DNA of 64,000 nucleotides from Apodemus sylvaticus (lineage: Eukaryota > Chordata > Mammalia > Rodentia > Muridae), in NCBI RefSeq assembly GCF_947179515.1, contig NC_067485.1, positions 73,293,646 through 73,357,645 of the forward strand, read 5' to 3'. The notes under the pieces were generated by a model. That model was not told the DNA's origin. It ran no database searches and saw only the letters and a list, made by a program, of their open reading frames with translations. Numbering within the stretch: position 1 is the stretch's first letter; every line of letters starts with the position of its first letter. Shown piece by piece: positions 34,442 to 46,596 of this stretch. The position numbers and the translations under genes were made by a program.

Positions 34442-35265
34442 TCCCCTCTCCCCTGCTCACCAACACACCCACTCCTGCTTCCCTGTCCTGAAATTCCCCT
34501 ATTCTTGGGCATCTATCCTTCTGAGGACCAAGGGCCTCTCCTCCCTTTGATGTCCAATAAGGCCATACTCTGCTACATATTCAGGTAGAGCCATGGGCAC
34601 CTCAATGTGTACTCCTTGATTAATAGTTTAGTCCATGGAAGGTCTGTGGGGGTTGTGGTTGGTTAATATTGCTGTTCCCACTATGGGGCAGCAATCTTCT
34701 CTCAAGCTCCATTGGGGAATTCATGTTTAGTCCAATGGTTGGCTAAGAGCACCAACCTGTATTTGTCAGGTACTGGCAGAGACTCTCAGTACACAGCTAT
34801 ATCAGGCTCCTGTCAGCAAGTACTTCTCTGAATGGCCTTTCCTTCAGTCTCTGCTCCACAATTTGTCTCTCTGTATCTCCTACCATGGGTGTTTTGTTCC
34901 CCTTTAAGAAGGACCAAAGTATCCACACTTTGGTCTTCTATCTTCTTGGGCTTCGTTTTGTCTGTTAATTGCACATTGGGTATTCTAAGCTTCTGGGCTT
35001 AAGCTTCTAAGCTTATCAGTGAGTGCATGCAATGTGTGTTATTTTGTGATTGGGTTACCTCACTCAGGATGATATTTTCAAGTTCTATCCACCTGCCTAA
35101 GAATTTCATGAATTCATTGTTTTTAATAGCTGAATAGTACTCCATTTTATAAATGTACCACATTTTCGGTATCCATTCTTCTGTTGAGGTACATCTGGGT
35201 TCTTTTCAGCTTCTGGCTATTATAAATAAGGCTGCTATGAACATAGTGGGCATGTATCCTTATTA
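34442..35265 (-). mobile_element. Old L1 3' UTR and ORF2 end, minus strand
   Basis: Older L1 3' UTR motifs (CCTGTCCTGAAATTCCCC, GGACCAAGTATCC-like text, GGTCTTCTATCTTCTTGG), then the ORF2 end (GGGTTACCTCACTCAGGATG, GCTGAATAGTACTCC). The younger 31.5-34.4 kb L1 abuts it at 34441. Confidence 0.85.
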
Positions 35266-36262
35266 TTTCTACTTCCATTTTTAGGTCCTGGATGGTTTTG
35301 TTCACTTCCTTCCCTTGTTTGTTGGTCTTTTCCTATAATTCTTTAAGGGGTTTTTGTGTTTCTTTTGTAAGGGCTTCTACCTATTTACCCGTGTTCCCCG
35401 GCATTTCTTTATGGCAGTTATTCATGTCAATCTTGAAGTCCTCTATCAGCATCATGAGCTGAGACTTTAAATCCAAATCTTGTTTTTGCAGTGTGCTGAG
35501 TATCCAGGACTGGGTTCAGATGATGCCATATCGACTTGGTTTCTGTTGGTCATGTTCTTGTGTTTGCATTTTGCCATATTGTTATCTCTCAAGTTAGCTG
35601 GTCTTGCTGTCTATGACTGTGGTTTGTATGTCTGCAAGCCTGTGTCAGAACTCCTGGGAGACCAGTTCTCTCTCTGGGGGAATTTAGGTATGGAGAAGTG
35701 TGGTACAGGTTCAGCTCATGGGTGGAGACAGAAACCAGAATGATTCTGGCCCCAGTTGATCCTTGGTTCCTGTGTCCTGATGGCTTTGAGCAGGCCGCTC
35801 TTTGGCCAGGAATTTGAAGAGAAGTAGTGGTCTTACCTGTTAACTCAGGTGTGTAGGCACTCCTAGGAGATTGGCTCTCTATTGCTGGGATTTGTGGATG
35901 TAGCTCTGTGGCCCAGGATCAGCTCTGGGCACAGACAGAAATCAGAAGACACCTGTCCTAGGCTGCCCCTAGGATCTTATGTTGTAAGGGTTTCAGGCAG
36001 GTTCCTCTGAGCAGCATGGGTGGTCATACCTGTGTCCCCAGTCATGTCTACACTTCTGGGAGTCTAGCTATCTCCCTGTGTCACCTGGGTATGGAACTCT
36101 ATGGCAAAGGATGATCTGTTGATTTTTTTGAATTTCCGCACTTTCTGTTTTTATGTCTCACTTTTCATTTGGGTGCTGTCTCTGGGTCCTTTTGATAGCT
36201 TGGCTAGGTGTTTTTCTATCTTTTTGATTTTCTAAAAGAACCAGCTCTTGGTTTTGTTGATT
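35266..36262 (-). mobile_element. Old L1 internal/5' pieces, minus strand
   Basis: From 35266 the text matches L1 ORF1/5'-UTR-type sequence (AAATCCAAATCTTG, GTATCCAGGACTGGG, GAGACCAGTTCTCTCTC). At ~36121 it jumps to ORF2 RT sequence (TGATTTTCTAAAAGAACCAG). Order and gaps indicate a rearranged element. Confidence 0.65.
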
Positions 36263-36265
36263 ATT

Positions 36266-37540
36266 TGTAACATTCAGACAGGGCTAATATTCAAAATATA
36301 TAAAGAACTCAAGAAGCTAACGACCAAAAAAAAAAAAAAATGAGGATGCTTCAATCCTACAAGTGAAGCAGAAGAAAGCATTCATGTGAGGTAAAGAACT
36401 AAACAGAATTCACAACAAAGATATCTCAAATGGCCAAGAAGAACTTACAGAAATGTTCAAATTCCTTAGTGATCAGGGAAATGCACATCAAAATGACCCT
36501 AAGATATTATAGTATACCAATCAGAATTGCTAAGATCAAAAACTCTTGTGACAGCACACATTGGTGAGGATGTAGACAGAGAGGAGCACTCCTCCATTGC
36601 TGATGTGATGGCATACTGGTACAACAGCTTTGGAAATAAATCTGGAGGATCTTCAGAAAATCGTAAATATATCTACCTGAAGACCCAGCTATACCACTCT
36701 TGAGCACATATCCAAAAGATGCCCCACAGGGGCATGTGCTCCACTACGTTCATAATGGCCTTTTTGTGATAGCTGGAAGTTGGAAACTTGTGGTTTATTT
36801 ACAAAATTTACAAAATTTACTTACTTAGCTATTAAGAATGAGAACCTCGTGAATTTTATAGGTACATGCACATAGATGGAACTAGAAATTATCCTACTGG
36901 ATGAATTAACTCTGACCAAAAGGGACATGTATGGTATGTATTCGCTAATAAATGGATATTAGCCAAAAATATGTACAGAATCCCCAGGATATAATCCTCA
37001 GAACTCAAGAATTTTAACAAGATAAGGGCCTAAGTGAGTATGCTTCAATCCCACCTGTGAAGCAGAAGAAAGCATTCATGTGGGGCAGAGAGAGGGAGAG
37101 ACCTGGGTGGGAGAGGGGAGAAGGGAAAAGGGAACATGATCAGGAATTGTAGGTTGAGGTTGGGGGGAAGAAGACAGAAGCCCCGAGGGCTAGCCGAAAG
37201 AATGGAGAGACTTAATATGAGGAGGTAGGAGTGGGAAGTACTCCATTAATTTATCAGAGACCTGGGAGACAGGAGCCCAGCATGGCTGCTTTGTGAGAGG
37301 CACAGCTTCTGAGTCAGATGCAGATATTTACACCCAACCAATGAACAGGAGGAGCTGACGGCCTCTGTGGTGGAATTAGAATAAAGCTGGAAGACGCTGA
37401 GGAGGAGTAATACTTCATAGGAAGACCAGCAGTCTAACCTGGTCTCATCTGATCTGGACCCCCGAGATCTCTCAGGTTCTGAGCCACCAACAATACACCA
37501 ACTGATATGAAGCCCCTGACACATATTTACCTTTCATTGT
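36266..37540 (+). mobile_element. Old L1 (Lx-type) ORF2 end and 3' UTR, plus strand
   Basis: AATATATAAAGAACTCAAGA, AATTCCTTAGTGATCAGGGA, CCAATCAGAATTGCTAAGAT, ACTACGTTCATAAT, AATAAATGGATATTAGCC, then an AG-rich 3' UTR (GGGAGAGACCTGGGTGGGAG, AACATGATCAGGAATTG). All frames are broken. Inverted relative to the preceding fragment. Confidence 0.85.
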
Positions 37541-37877
37541 GCTGGGTAAATGCCTAATTTTGTAAGTCCATATATGAACACCAGCAGTTTGAAAATCGAA
37601 ATGGTATATTCAATCCAACTTTATTCTCTCTTATGGAGAGAGTACAATATATAATATTGTATATATTACTCATTTGCCATTGTGAAACTCATATTTCTGG
37701 TAGAATTTGGATTTTATCCGTAAAATCAATTACTCATCATGAAACTTAAGTTTAAGGCTTAAAGTTCTAGATTTTAGTTCATTATAATGGGGAAATCAGA
37801 GACATGATCTGGTCATACCACATCCACAGTCAAGAAAGGAATGAAACAAAAGCACCCAATGTCTTCTTTTTATTGAT
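37541..37877. other. No gene seen
   Basis: AT-rich sequence between L1 fragments. Confidence 0.4.
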
Positions 37878-38375
37878 TTTTTTTATTGGTTGTTTTATTT
37901 ATGTGCATTTCAAATGTTATCCCCCTTCTCAGTGTTTCCTCCACAACTCCCTTATCCAACTCCCTCCCCTTCTTCTCTGAGGGTGCTCCCCCAGCCACCC
38001 ACCCACTCCTGCCTCACAGTCCTGCCATACCACTACGCTTGGCCATCTAATCTCGACAAAACCAAGGTCTTCTCCTTCCTTTGATAACAATCCTCTGCTA
38101 CATGTGCAGCTGGAGCCATGGGTCCTTCGATGTATAAGGGACAAAGATATGGGGAGAGACCAAAGGAAAGGCCATTCTGAGACGGTCCCCACCTAGGGAT
38201 CCATCCCATCTACAGACATTAAGCCCAGATACTTGCTAATTTAACATTTGTTGACAGGGGCCTGATTTATCTATCCTCCTGACAGTCTCTGCCAGAGCTT
38301 GACCAATACAAATGGTGAAGCTCTCAGCCAAGCATCAGAACACAGTGGTCTCCATTAGGTTAGGGGACGAACTCA
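37878..38375. mobile_element. Old L1 3' UTR in two opposed pieces
   Basis: 37878-38135 reads as L1 3' UTR on the minus strand (GTGCATTTCAAATGTTATCC...). 38136-38375 reads as 3' UTR on the plus strand (GGGAGAGACCAAAGGAAAGG, GGGATCCATCCCATCTACAG, GACAGTCTCTGCCAGAGC). The switch near 38136 suggests a 5' inversion. Confidence 0.7.
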
Positions 38376-38379
38376 CTGG

Positions 38380-38381
38380 AA

Positions 38382-38420
<39 letters not shown>
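38380..38420. repeat. (AC)n microsatellite
   Basis: About 20 AC units between two L1 pieces. Confidence 0.96.
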
Positions 38421-38422
<2 letters not shown>

Positions 38423-38430
38423 CATATAAA

Positions 38431-39012
38431 CACCCTCATATGACCCTGCTATACCACTCCTGGGCATATATCCAGAGGATTCCCCGGCATGCAATAAGGA
38501 CACATGCTCCACTATGTTCATAGCAGCCTTATTTATAATAGCCAGAAGCTGGAAAGAACCTGGATGGCCCTCAATGGAGGAATGGATACAGAAAATGTGG
38601 TATATTTATACAATGGAATACTACTCAGCAATTAAAAACAATGGATTCATGAAATTTTTAGGCAAATGGTTGGAACTGGAAAATATCATCCTAAGTAAGG
38701 TAAACCAGTCACAAAAGAAAACACATGGAATACAATCACTGAGAAGTGGATATTAATTAGCTCAGAAGCTCTGAATACTCAAGGCACAATTTGCATACCA
38801 AATGATTCCCAAGAAGGAAGGAAGGAGAGGGCCCTTTCATGGAAAGGCTTGATCCAGCATTGTAGGGGAGGACCAGGACAGAGAAATGGGAGGGGGTGAT
38901 TGGGGAATAGGTGGAGAGAAAAGGGCTTATGGGACATATAGGTAGGGGGCAATGGAAAAGGGGAAAGCATTTGGAATGTAAACAAAGAATATAGAAAATA
39001 AAAAATAAACAC
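38431..39012 (+). mobile_element. 5'-truncated L1 3' end, plus strand
   Basis: Starts in ORF2 at GACCCTGCTATACCACTCCT. The C-terminal frame (TMFIAALFIIARSWKEPGWP to SLRSGY) ends at 38756. A 3' UTR and an AAATAAAAAATAAAC tail follow. Confidence 0.9.
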
Positions 39013-39444
39013 CCTCATACACACTCAAAAACTCACACACACAAGAAAATGATTTCAGTCCAAAGAATCAGACTAGAGTAGTACCAAATACTAATGTAAA
39101 GGTTTGCAGTTAAGTTCATGTATTCTTTTGTTAATGTAATTTCCTCACATTATGGGAAGAATGATTACAGAGAAGTTATTAATTTATATCTCATATGACT
39201 TGCTAATAAAACAACTGTAAGTGCAGTCTTACTGATTTCTTGATTTATGTTTGTGACTGATAATAAGATTGTTAATTAAATTTATTAAAATGCCCACAAA
39301 TTTAAATATAAATGAATTCCTAAACTTTATTCTTTTTACTCAGTAGTTCACCAAATCACTTTGTTTCTCTTATTAAGCACACTCATTCTATGGGCTGTAA
39401 ATGCCTCTCATCCTTAACGTGTGCAGATTTTCCTGTGCTGAGTA
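39013..39444. other. No gene seen
   Basis: AT-rich unclassified sequence. Confidence 0.4.
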
Positions 39445-39722
39445 GAAAGTCTAGAGATATAGTACATTCAAACAATGTAACACCAGACAGATATTAAAAA
39501 CAATGACTTCTTGAAATCTGAAGGCAATGGCTAGATCTAGAAAATAGCATCCTGAGTGAGGTTTCTCAGTCATAAAAGACCACACATGGTGTGTACTCAC
39601 TGATCAGTGATATTAGGCAAAGAGCATGGAATACCCACGATACAGCTCATGGACCACATGAAGCTCAAGAGGAATGAAGACCAAAGAGGATAGATACTTC
39701 AGTCCTACTTAGAAGGGGGGTC
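39445..39722 (+). mobile_element. Old L1 fragment, plus strand
   Basis: Degraded ORF2 end and 3' UTR: AGATATTAAAAACAATGAC, CATCCTGAGTGAGGTTTCTC, GTGTACTCACTGATCAGTG, TGAAGCTCAAGAGGAATGAA. Confidence 0.75.
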
Positions 39723-40604
39723 TCAAGTCCACTAGAAACTTGACCTATTTAGTTTTAAATAGCATTTCTGAAATTAGGAAGTTGTAACAAGTAACTACTT
39801 TGAAGAATTATGCCCTGTCTAAAACTATTATCAATTAATTGAAATATTAGCCAAGTGAAAGTTCTCATTTCTTCACATTGTACAAATCAAAATAATGAAA
39901 AAATTATCCTCATTTTAGTCCTGGTATTTCTTTTGCCAAAGATTTAGAAATTAACAAAATAGTTTCAGATATAATTTGCTGTTGTCATATTTTTTCACAT
40001 TTTGAATATTTAAATATTATAACTAGAACTCCCAGAATTCTTTTGAATATATCACATATGATTTACTGTAAGCACAGTTGGTTATGGTTCCTGCACACTT
40101 TATGAAGTATGTAATCTAAAACCTGCTATCAGGTAAAGCGTAATACATCAGGAGTTATAATTCATATCCTAATGTAAAGTTCTCAAAGTGTGAGAAGAAC
40201 AGGGTCATAAGCCAACCAGAGTGTGTTCACTTGTGTAGTCATGTACCAGTGGTCTACAGTGAGAAGATTGCAAGTTAGCAGCTCCTGAGACACATTGTGA
40301 ATTCAAGACCAGCCTGAATTCTGTAACAAGACTATGCCTCAAAGAAAAATATCCAAACATCTAATTGCTGAGCAATTTCATGGTAGAAAAAGCTGTAAAT
40401 CCTTTGCATTATGTTTTTCAATAATCCTACTATGACTTGTGAGATGAGCTTATTTTGATTCCCCTTTTATTGATATTGTTTTTTGATTTATTGATTATTG
40501 ATATTGATTTATTGATATTATTGGATATGCAGAGAATAAAGCAGTGAGTAGCTACAGAGTTCAAAGAAGGAGACAAATCCAAATTGAGAGTTCTAATTTA
40601 GAAA
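39723..40604. other. AT-rich, no gene seen
   Basis: Contains a weak B1-like stretch (AATTCAAGACCAGCCTGAAT, ~40305) and a TTGAT-rich simple tract at ~40460-40530. Confidence 0.4.
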
Positions 40605-41060
40605 GGTTACTTTGGCCAACTGTGCTGCACAGTTTATGTCAACTTGACACAAGCAAAAGTCATCTGAGAGGAGGGAAGGTCAACTGAAAAATTTCTCCTT
40701 AAGATCTGGTTGTAGGCAATCTTCTAGGGCATTTTCTTAATTGGTGATTGATGGTGTAGGACCCTGCCCATTGTGGGTGATGCCATCCCTGGGCTGGTGG
40801 TTCTGGTTTCCACAAGAACTCAGTCTCAGGAAGAGATGGAGAACAGGCTAGTAAGCAGCACTCCTCCATGGCTTACCATAATCAGCTCCTGCCTACAGGT
40901 TTCTCCCTGTTTGAGTTTCTAACCTCACAGCTTTTACAGATGAACTGTTTTCTGGAACTGTGTGTGATATAAGCCCATTCATCCCCAAGTTGTCTTGATC
41001 ATGATGTTTCATCCCATAATGGAAATCCTAAATATGACAACTTGGTACTAGCTTAGAGGG
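40605..41060 (+). mobile_element. URR1-like rodent DNA repeat, plus strand
   Basis: TATGTCAACTTGACACAAGC, CTGCCCATTGTGGGTGATGCC, ATCCCTGGGCTGGTGGTTCT and GCTTACC.../GCCTACAG text in the order of this common murid repeat. The sequence on to ~41340 may be its continuation. Confidence 0.65.
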
Positions 41061-41521
41061 GCAGTGCTATGACATAGGTGACCATTTTTTTTGGGGGGGG
41101 GGTGGAGAGGATTTTGGAAGGACATTGGAATATTGTTCAAGAAATACCACTGAGTTTTCAATGCTTGCTGAGCTGTTCTTTAGGAGCTTCCTAATTAAGA
41201 AGGTTGAAGGTAATTCCGGAGATGGAGGCCTGGCTTGGGAAGCTTCAGAGGAATGATGAAAGTTTCTATCAGGGCCATTTCTATTTTCCTCTCCATGTTG
41301 CTTTGGTTATGTTGTTTCATTGCAACAATGGAAAACTATTTAACATATTGGGCGTTCAGCTCAGTGATAGCATCCTTACCTCCCATACAGGAATAGATAT
41401 GTCATGATTCCAATATTGGAGGCAAAAACATTTCTTTGAATTGGATGCCCAAAGTTAGTGAATAACTGTGGCTTTTGACCTAGTTTTGTAAAAAATTCTT
41501 AAAAAGTTTTCATTTTCACAG

Positions 41522-41636
41522 AACTATTCTGCACTATGCCTGTGCATACGGCCATCCCAATGTAGTTGCCCTCCTGATAGAGTGGAATTGTGACATTGAT
41601 CTTCGTGACAGTGACAACAGAACAGCACTAATTAAG
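41522..41636 (+). CDS. Ankyrin exon 1 of the visible gene
   Basis: 115 bases after TTTTCACAG, ending ATTAAG before GTAG. It begins with one base completing a codon, then reads TILHYACAYGHPNVV...LLIEWNCDIDL, NRTALIK: a complete ankyrin unit (TxLHYA helix, VVxLL helix, then the hairpin start). It ends in phase 0. The fit to the ankyrin consensus, clean splice sites and phase match make it a real exon; the exon that donates its first codon was not found upstream. Confidence 0.85.
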
Positions 41637-41788
41637 GTAGAAAGCAGCCAACAGTTTCAGTGTGACACATATTGGATGGGAATTCTTAGAATAAACATGA
41701 TCTCAGAAACATGCAAATAATTAGTGAAACCTATGAAATTTTTGCTTTTCTCATCATTCCAATCTGTTTCTTGATCCAATGCCCATAG

Positions 41789-41962
41789 GCTTCACAGTTC
41801 AAGCACGAAGACTGTGTGGCTATGTTATTAGAACACGGTGCTGATCCAAATGCTATGGACAACACTGGGAGCACCGCACTGCACTATGCTGTTTGGCATA
41901 ACAGCACCTCAATGACAGCCAAACTGCTGGCACACAATGCCGACTTCAGTATAAAAAATGAG
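41789..41962 (+). CDS. Ankyrin exon 2 of the visible gene
   Basis: 174 bases (58 codons), phase 0 to 0, acceptor CCCATAG and donor GAG|GTAAAA. Reads ASQFKHEDCVAMLLEHGADP then NTGSTALHYAVWH and AKLLAHNADFSIKNE, i.e. the second helix of one repeat followed by most of the next. LLEHGADPN and GSTALHYA are near-perfect ankyrin signature words. The 152-base intron before it is short, as is common between ankyrin exons of this family. Confidence 0.88.
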
Positions 41963-42477
41963 GTAAAAAGACAGCTTTGATTCACAGATTATTTCCTACA
42001 TACTTTAAAATATTACATTGGGATCCTGATACAGCTTTGACCTAAGAATCTCTCAAACGCTAAATGTAATAAATGGATTTTATAAGACTTATCTAGATGA
42101 GCCAGCTTTGATGGGAGCTCCTTCTTCCCAAGCTTTCCTTCCCCCAATACACTGCATGATCTCTCTCCTTTACTCTTCTGAGGAACAATCTAAAGAGAAT
42201 TATTACCTCCATCCATGGCAATTCTGAAGAAATTTGCAATTTCCTTAAGGCTACTCTGTTAATTGTAGCCTTTTGGGAATTCATGTTGTCTTATACTTCC
42301 AATGTATCAGATAAACAAACTTCAATAAGATACAAGGTTTCTATATTATAAGTGTCTAAATTATGTATTTTTCTGTCAGTTTAACCCACATGGTATCCAT
42401 CTCAGCATGTCAGTGCATTTTATAGATCTCTAATATCATGGGCCTTTCAGACAATTAGGTAACCACAGAGTTGGGTT

Positions 42478-42622
42478 TGTCCCTTAGTTTATGATACAGA
42501 ATGTTATACAGGCAAGGATGGCCTTGAACTTTTTATGTAATAAGGATGACATTAAACTTGTATATATCTGGACCTCTGAAGTGATGGGCTTTTGGTAATT
42601 TACCACTATGCCTGGCCTATAA
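42478..42622 (-). mobile_element. B1-like SINE, minus strand, intronic
   Basis: AAGGATGGCCTTGAACTTTT, TGAAGTGATGGGCTTTTGG and ACCACTATGCCTGGCC follow the reverse B1 order. Confidence 0.65.
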
Positions 42623-43366
42623 AACCTCATAGTTCACTTTGATATATAATTTCCAATGAAATACTTATTTCAGTGAAATAAAGCAAGTGTTGGAGTAGTT
42701 ATTCCGGGGTATTGTCAATTTACCACATTTTATGCTGATTTTCATTACAGCTTTATTATGAAGATCTTGCAAGGAGGAAAGTCTAATTCCACAAATTTAA
42801 ATCATAGTAGAAAAGTTTTCAGTATTTTCCTTGAGAGATTACTTAAATTGCAACTCTAGCAGAGGGTATAATAATAATCCTTCATATTCTCCCAGAATAT
42901 CAAGTCTAACATGAATTTCATGTTCATTTGTTATAGAAATAGTATTAACATTAGTACAGTAGGTCCAGTATGGAAAAAATACTGTGACATGCCATCCTTT
43001 CTACACTGTGCTTTTGTAGCAAATATTCTCTGCCACAGTGACTTGGAGTTCATGGCATTTCAGAAGCATTTGCATTCCCACAGGCTCTGGAAGAAACTAT
43101 TTAGACTCTACTCATGGTATCAGGAACCCATGGCAGACATTCTGTTTAACATGGTTCACTAAGATTTAAGTTATGAATTAAATGAGATAGGTGTCAAAGG
43201 TACTCTGATGGCTTATGAAGAATGGATCTGTGTGAGAGCACTGTGTGTGAGAGTGTCAAGAATGTAGATAACTGCATCTCAGACTATGTGAGCTCTACCG
43301 TGTCTTCCACATGATTGTCTGTTGATAAATAAGTTTTCAGAGTTAAAAGTTATTATTGTTTTATAG
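42623..43366. other. Intron sequence, no other feature seen
   Basis: An 83-codon frame at 42911-43162 has no splice context or domain and is taken as chance. Confidence 0.45.
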
Positions 43367-43470
43367 GAAAGCTTTACACCACTTACACTGGCTCGAATGA
43401 AAAATGACAACCTGGCAAAACTTTTAGAAGACCAGAAAGAAAAGATAAAGGAACTTGATGAATTAGAAAG
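43367..43470 (+). CDS. Exon 3: last partial ankyrin repeat to coiled coil
   Basis: 104 bases, phase 0 to 2, acceptor TTTTATAG, donor AG|GTGACG. Reads ESFTPLTLARMKNDNLAKLL, then EDQKEKIKELDELE. The ankyrin opening TPLTLA is followed by only one helix before the sequence turns into a charged, helical linker, so the repeat block ends here. Compared with the family, which usually carries several more repeats, the block looks short, but upstream exons are missing. Confidence 0.82.
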
Positions 43471-44205
43471 GTGACGTTATTAATTCTTTTATTTTTTATG
43501 TTTTTATGGGATTCTATAGTGTGTACCATCCCTGAAGCCCTGTTGCTGGAGTTTCTAATCCTATTAAATAGGTATAACCCCCCCCCCACATAATATAGAT
43601 ACTGTAATTATAAGCTATATTCCTAGATTGGGCAGTTCTAGCACTGTACTATCTTATTCACAAGCTGTGAGAGTCCTTGCTTCTTGAGGTTTCTCCTGGC
43701 CAGGAGCTCCTGATTCATGGTGTCATCTCCTCCTCTTCCTCTTCTTCCTCCTTCCTCCCTTCTCCCTCACCTTCCTCTTGTCCTCCTACCTAACTTGCCC
43801 CAGTATTGAGTCTCCCTTCCTACCTTTCTCCTTCACTGCCCAATCACTGAAGTAGCCTTTTTGTAAGTATAGATTTTGAAGTTTATGTTTTAATATTTCA
43901 TTAAAAATTGAGATCTTAAACATTTATTTTTAAAAATATGTCTCTTATATTAATTTCTTTAAAAATGCTATATTAAATGATAGTACATTTTGAAAAAATT
44001 TTCTTCCCTTCAGTGACTGTTTTCTTCAAATATTTTCGTTATCTTTGCTAGTGAATCCCTAAAATTCTCAACATTCATACGTTTGGCAAATGGGGATTGC
44101 CTTAAAACTTGATCAGCCTCAGTTAGTAAATAAGACAGTAAACAGGGAAGCCACAGACAAGACTACATAGAAAGTCAAGTCTGTCTTCACACACATGCTC
44201 ACATG

Positions 44206-44209
<4 letters not shown>

Positions 44210-44247
<38 letters not shown>

Positions 44248-44262
44248 TACACACACACACAC
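44210..44262. repeat. (AC)n microsatellite, intronic
   Basis: AC repeats interrupted by two ATAC units. Confidence 0.95.
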
Positions 44263-45734
44263 TTGTATGTCTGCAATTACCCAGTCATGCATATTCAACA
44301 CATGTAAATTCACCCATGTGTGCCCCACACACACACACTCTATTGGTCATTGAACCTATTTTTATTTCAATAATGTGTGTCTTAATAGGTTGTATAAGTT
44401 GAGCATTTAAATATGAAAACAATTAGAGAAACATAGGCTAAGAAAGTAGCAGGACTTTGCTTTTCTTCCTAGTATTTCTACTTCATTGTAGTCACATAGG
44501 AAGTTTTTAGTGTTTTCTAATTTATGTGGACTGGAATTGGTAGGTCATATATAGAAAAGCTGAATGCAGTTGTGAATTTCATGTTTTGATAACCCCTATA
44601 GCTCCCCTAGAAAAATATCATATCCATTTATTCTTAAATTTCCTATACTTGCAGTTTGTTTCAACTGTTTCATGGGGCTCACTGTACCCTTTTGAGACCA
44701 AATGAAGGCATGAGTGCTTTTTAGATGGATGTTTGATTTGAAATGATGATGGCTAATTCTATGTTGCAAAGCTTAGTTCGGCACCAATGACAGGGGTGGT
44801 TTTCAGACCATTTTCAGTTCAGGTATCAAAATTATGTGAGTCAGTAACTGGATACTAGTGCAGCCTACAGATGGTGATTTTGGAAAAGTTTTAGTCTTCC
44901 CTTCGGCCAGTGGGCAGACAAGGGTTCCAGGCACTCTCCTGTTTCTTTCTCCCCAATGGTGGATTCCTAGTGCACACCAGACCACCACATCTGGCTATGT
45001 TTTGTCCACCACAACTTCTGACAAATCAAACTGAGACCCTCACACTTGCAACTTAGGGACTTAACAACTGAACAGTTGTGTGAGTCCATGTCTTTTTAGA
45101 TTTTGAAAATAAAAGTGATTTCTACAAGATTCCTCAGCACTGAAGATGCTGTGGTAAGAGAAACTGGGAATTTGGGCTGTGAGATACTTTCTCAAGTAAA
45201 ACTAGTTGAAAATGTCACATGATTAGGTATAGTTTTTACTAAAGTGGGATGGTAATTTATTGTCATCTTCTATTATTTCGTTTAAATCTACTTGAAGATG
45301 AAAAGTTATTTTCATAGTTTAGTATGAAATAAATAATGATTCTAGAATTTCTGAGTATGAATTCAAATCTGTCACACATTCACATGGTCTTTCTGTGTTT
45401 CTCAAAATTATCTGACATATATTGGAATTAAAATAAATTTAAAGCAAGTCCAATGCTTAGAACAATACACGGCAATTACATAGGAAGGCCTAAGAACAGC
45501 TAAGCCTTTCCATTCTTAAAGGTATTTGACACATATAAAGACACAGTGGTGTTAATAAGGCAGGTTTTACTAAATATGAGACTCCATTTTGCTGAGAATG
45601 ACATTGGAAATGTTGGTATATTTACCTCTACGAAAGAAAGCATACTATATTATATTGTCCCCTTAACTGTTACAATACTTGATCAAAATTTATTATTTTA
45701 AATATTATTAATATCATCATCATTATTTTAAAAT

Positions 45735-45935
45735 GATGCAAATGTTTGTGCTTGTATTTGAGTATACACACATGAGTGCAGGTGGCTGAAGAATGCACAG
45801 GCATTGTATGTCTCTGGATCTGGAGTTAGTTGGTTATGAGTCACACAGCATGGGTTCTGGCTGTTGAGCTCAACTCCTGTGCAGAATCAGTATCTGCTGT
45901 TAATTGGAGCCGTGTCTCCAGTTGTAATTTCCATC
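45735..45935 (-). mobile_element. B3-like SINE, minus strand, intronic
   Basis: GAGTATACACACATGAGTGC, GATCTGGAGTTAGTTGGTTA, GAGTCACACAGCATGGGTTC then GGAGCCGTGTCTCCAG at the head; reverse B3/B2 order. Confidence 0.65.
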
Positions 45936-46121
45936 TTTTATGATCTTAGTAGTGGTATAAATTGTATATCAATGTTCCTCTTCTTGTCTACAGCTTTGTT
46001 CCTTTACAGAAAATCATTTTATTTGTAATACCTGGTAAGTTTTATGGATAGGGAAAATAAACATTTTTTGTGTTTTATTTTACAAGTTTAATATTCATCT
46101 GAAAGTATTTCATTTTTGTAG

Positions 46122-46155
46122 GTCTTCAAAGAAAACTTCCAATGAAAAAGAAGAG
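46122..46155 (+). CDS. Exon 4: short linker exon
   Basis: A 34-base exon, acceptor TTTTTGTAG, donor GAG|GTATGC. Its first base completes an Arg codon with exon 3, then SSKKTSNEKEE. Tiny on its own; supported by exact phase agreement with exons 3 and 5 and a good polypyrimidine acceptor. SSKKTSNEK-type words recur in this family as I remember it. Confidence 0.7.
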
Positions 46156-46463
46156 GTATGCAAAAATTAATTTCAAATCATATTTATTAAGATACAGTAT
46201 AAAAATCAAAGTAATACATAAAAATGGACTTAGAAATATAGTATAAAATAAAATAAAATAAAATTAAGATTCTTTTGTTATATTCAAATATTTCTTTCCA
46301 AAATAGTTTTAAAAGTCACCAATAGTAAAGGTGTCTTTCCTTTCAAAATCTGGTCTTTCAGAAGCATTTTGCTTGTTCCTTATGTAAAACATGGGTCTCT
46401 TCTTTCTAGTGTATGGGGTACACAACATGACAATATCTGAAATTGCTATTATTCATTTTAGAG

Positions 46464-46596
46464 GTCAAAGAACAAGGAAATCATATGCTTGACCTTAAGG
46501 AACTAATATCATGTGAGGGAAACTCAAAGGACTGTGAGCAGTACAGTTGTGACACTATTTTGCATTTTATTGAAGAGCTCATGAGGCAGAGAAAAG
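46464..46596 (+). CDS. Exon 5: helical segment
   Basis: 133 bases, phase 0 to 1, donor AAAG|GTAGGA. Reads VKEQGNHMLDLKELISCEGN, then SKDCEQYSCD, TILHFIEELMRQRK. The acceptor is a doubled AGAG: only use of the second AG (46462-46463) keeps the frame open; the first AG would reach TAA after 14 codons. The acidic/basic helical composition fits the segment between the ankyrin block and the main coiled coil. Confidence 0.75.

Larger units (their letters stand above)
43471..46121. other. Intron between exons 3 and 4
   Basis: A CTTCCTC-rich patch at ~43728-43800, a (AC)n tract at 44210-44262 and a B3-like SINE at ~45735-45935. The rest is AT-rich and unclassified. Confidence 0.6.

Noticed and set aside
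42911..43162. 83-codon plus-strand frame in the intron between exons 2 and 3
   Set aside because: No suitable splice sites or phase match; exons 2 and 3 join perfectly without it.
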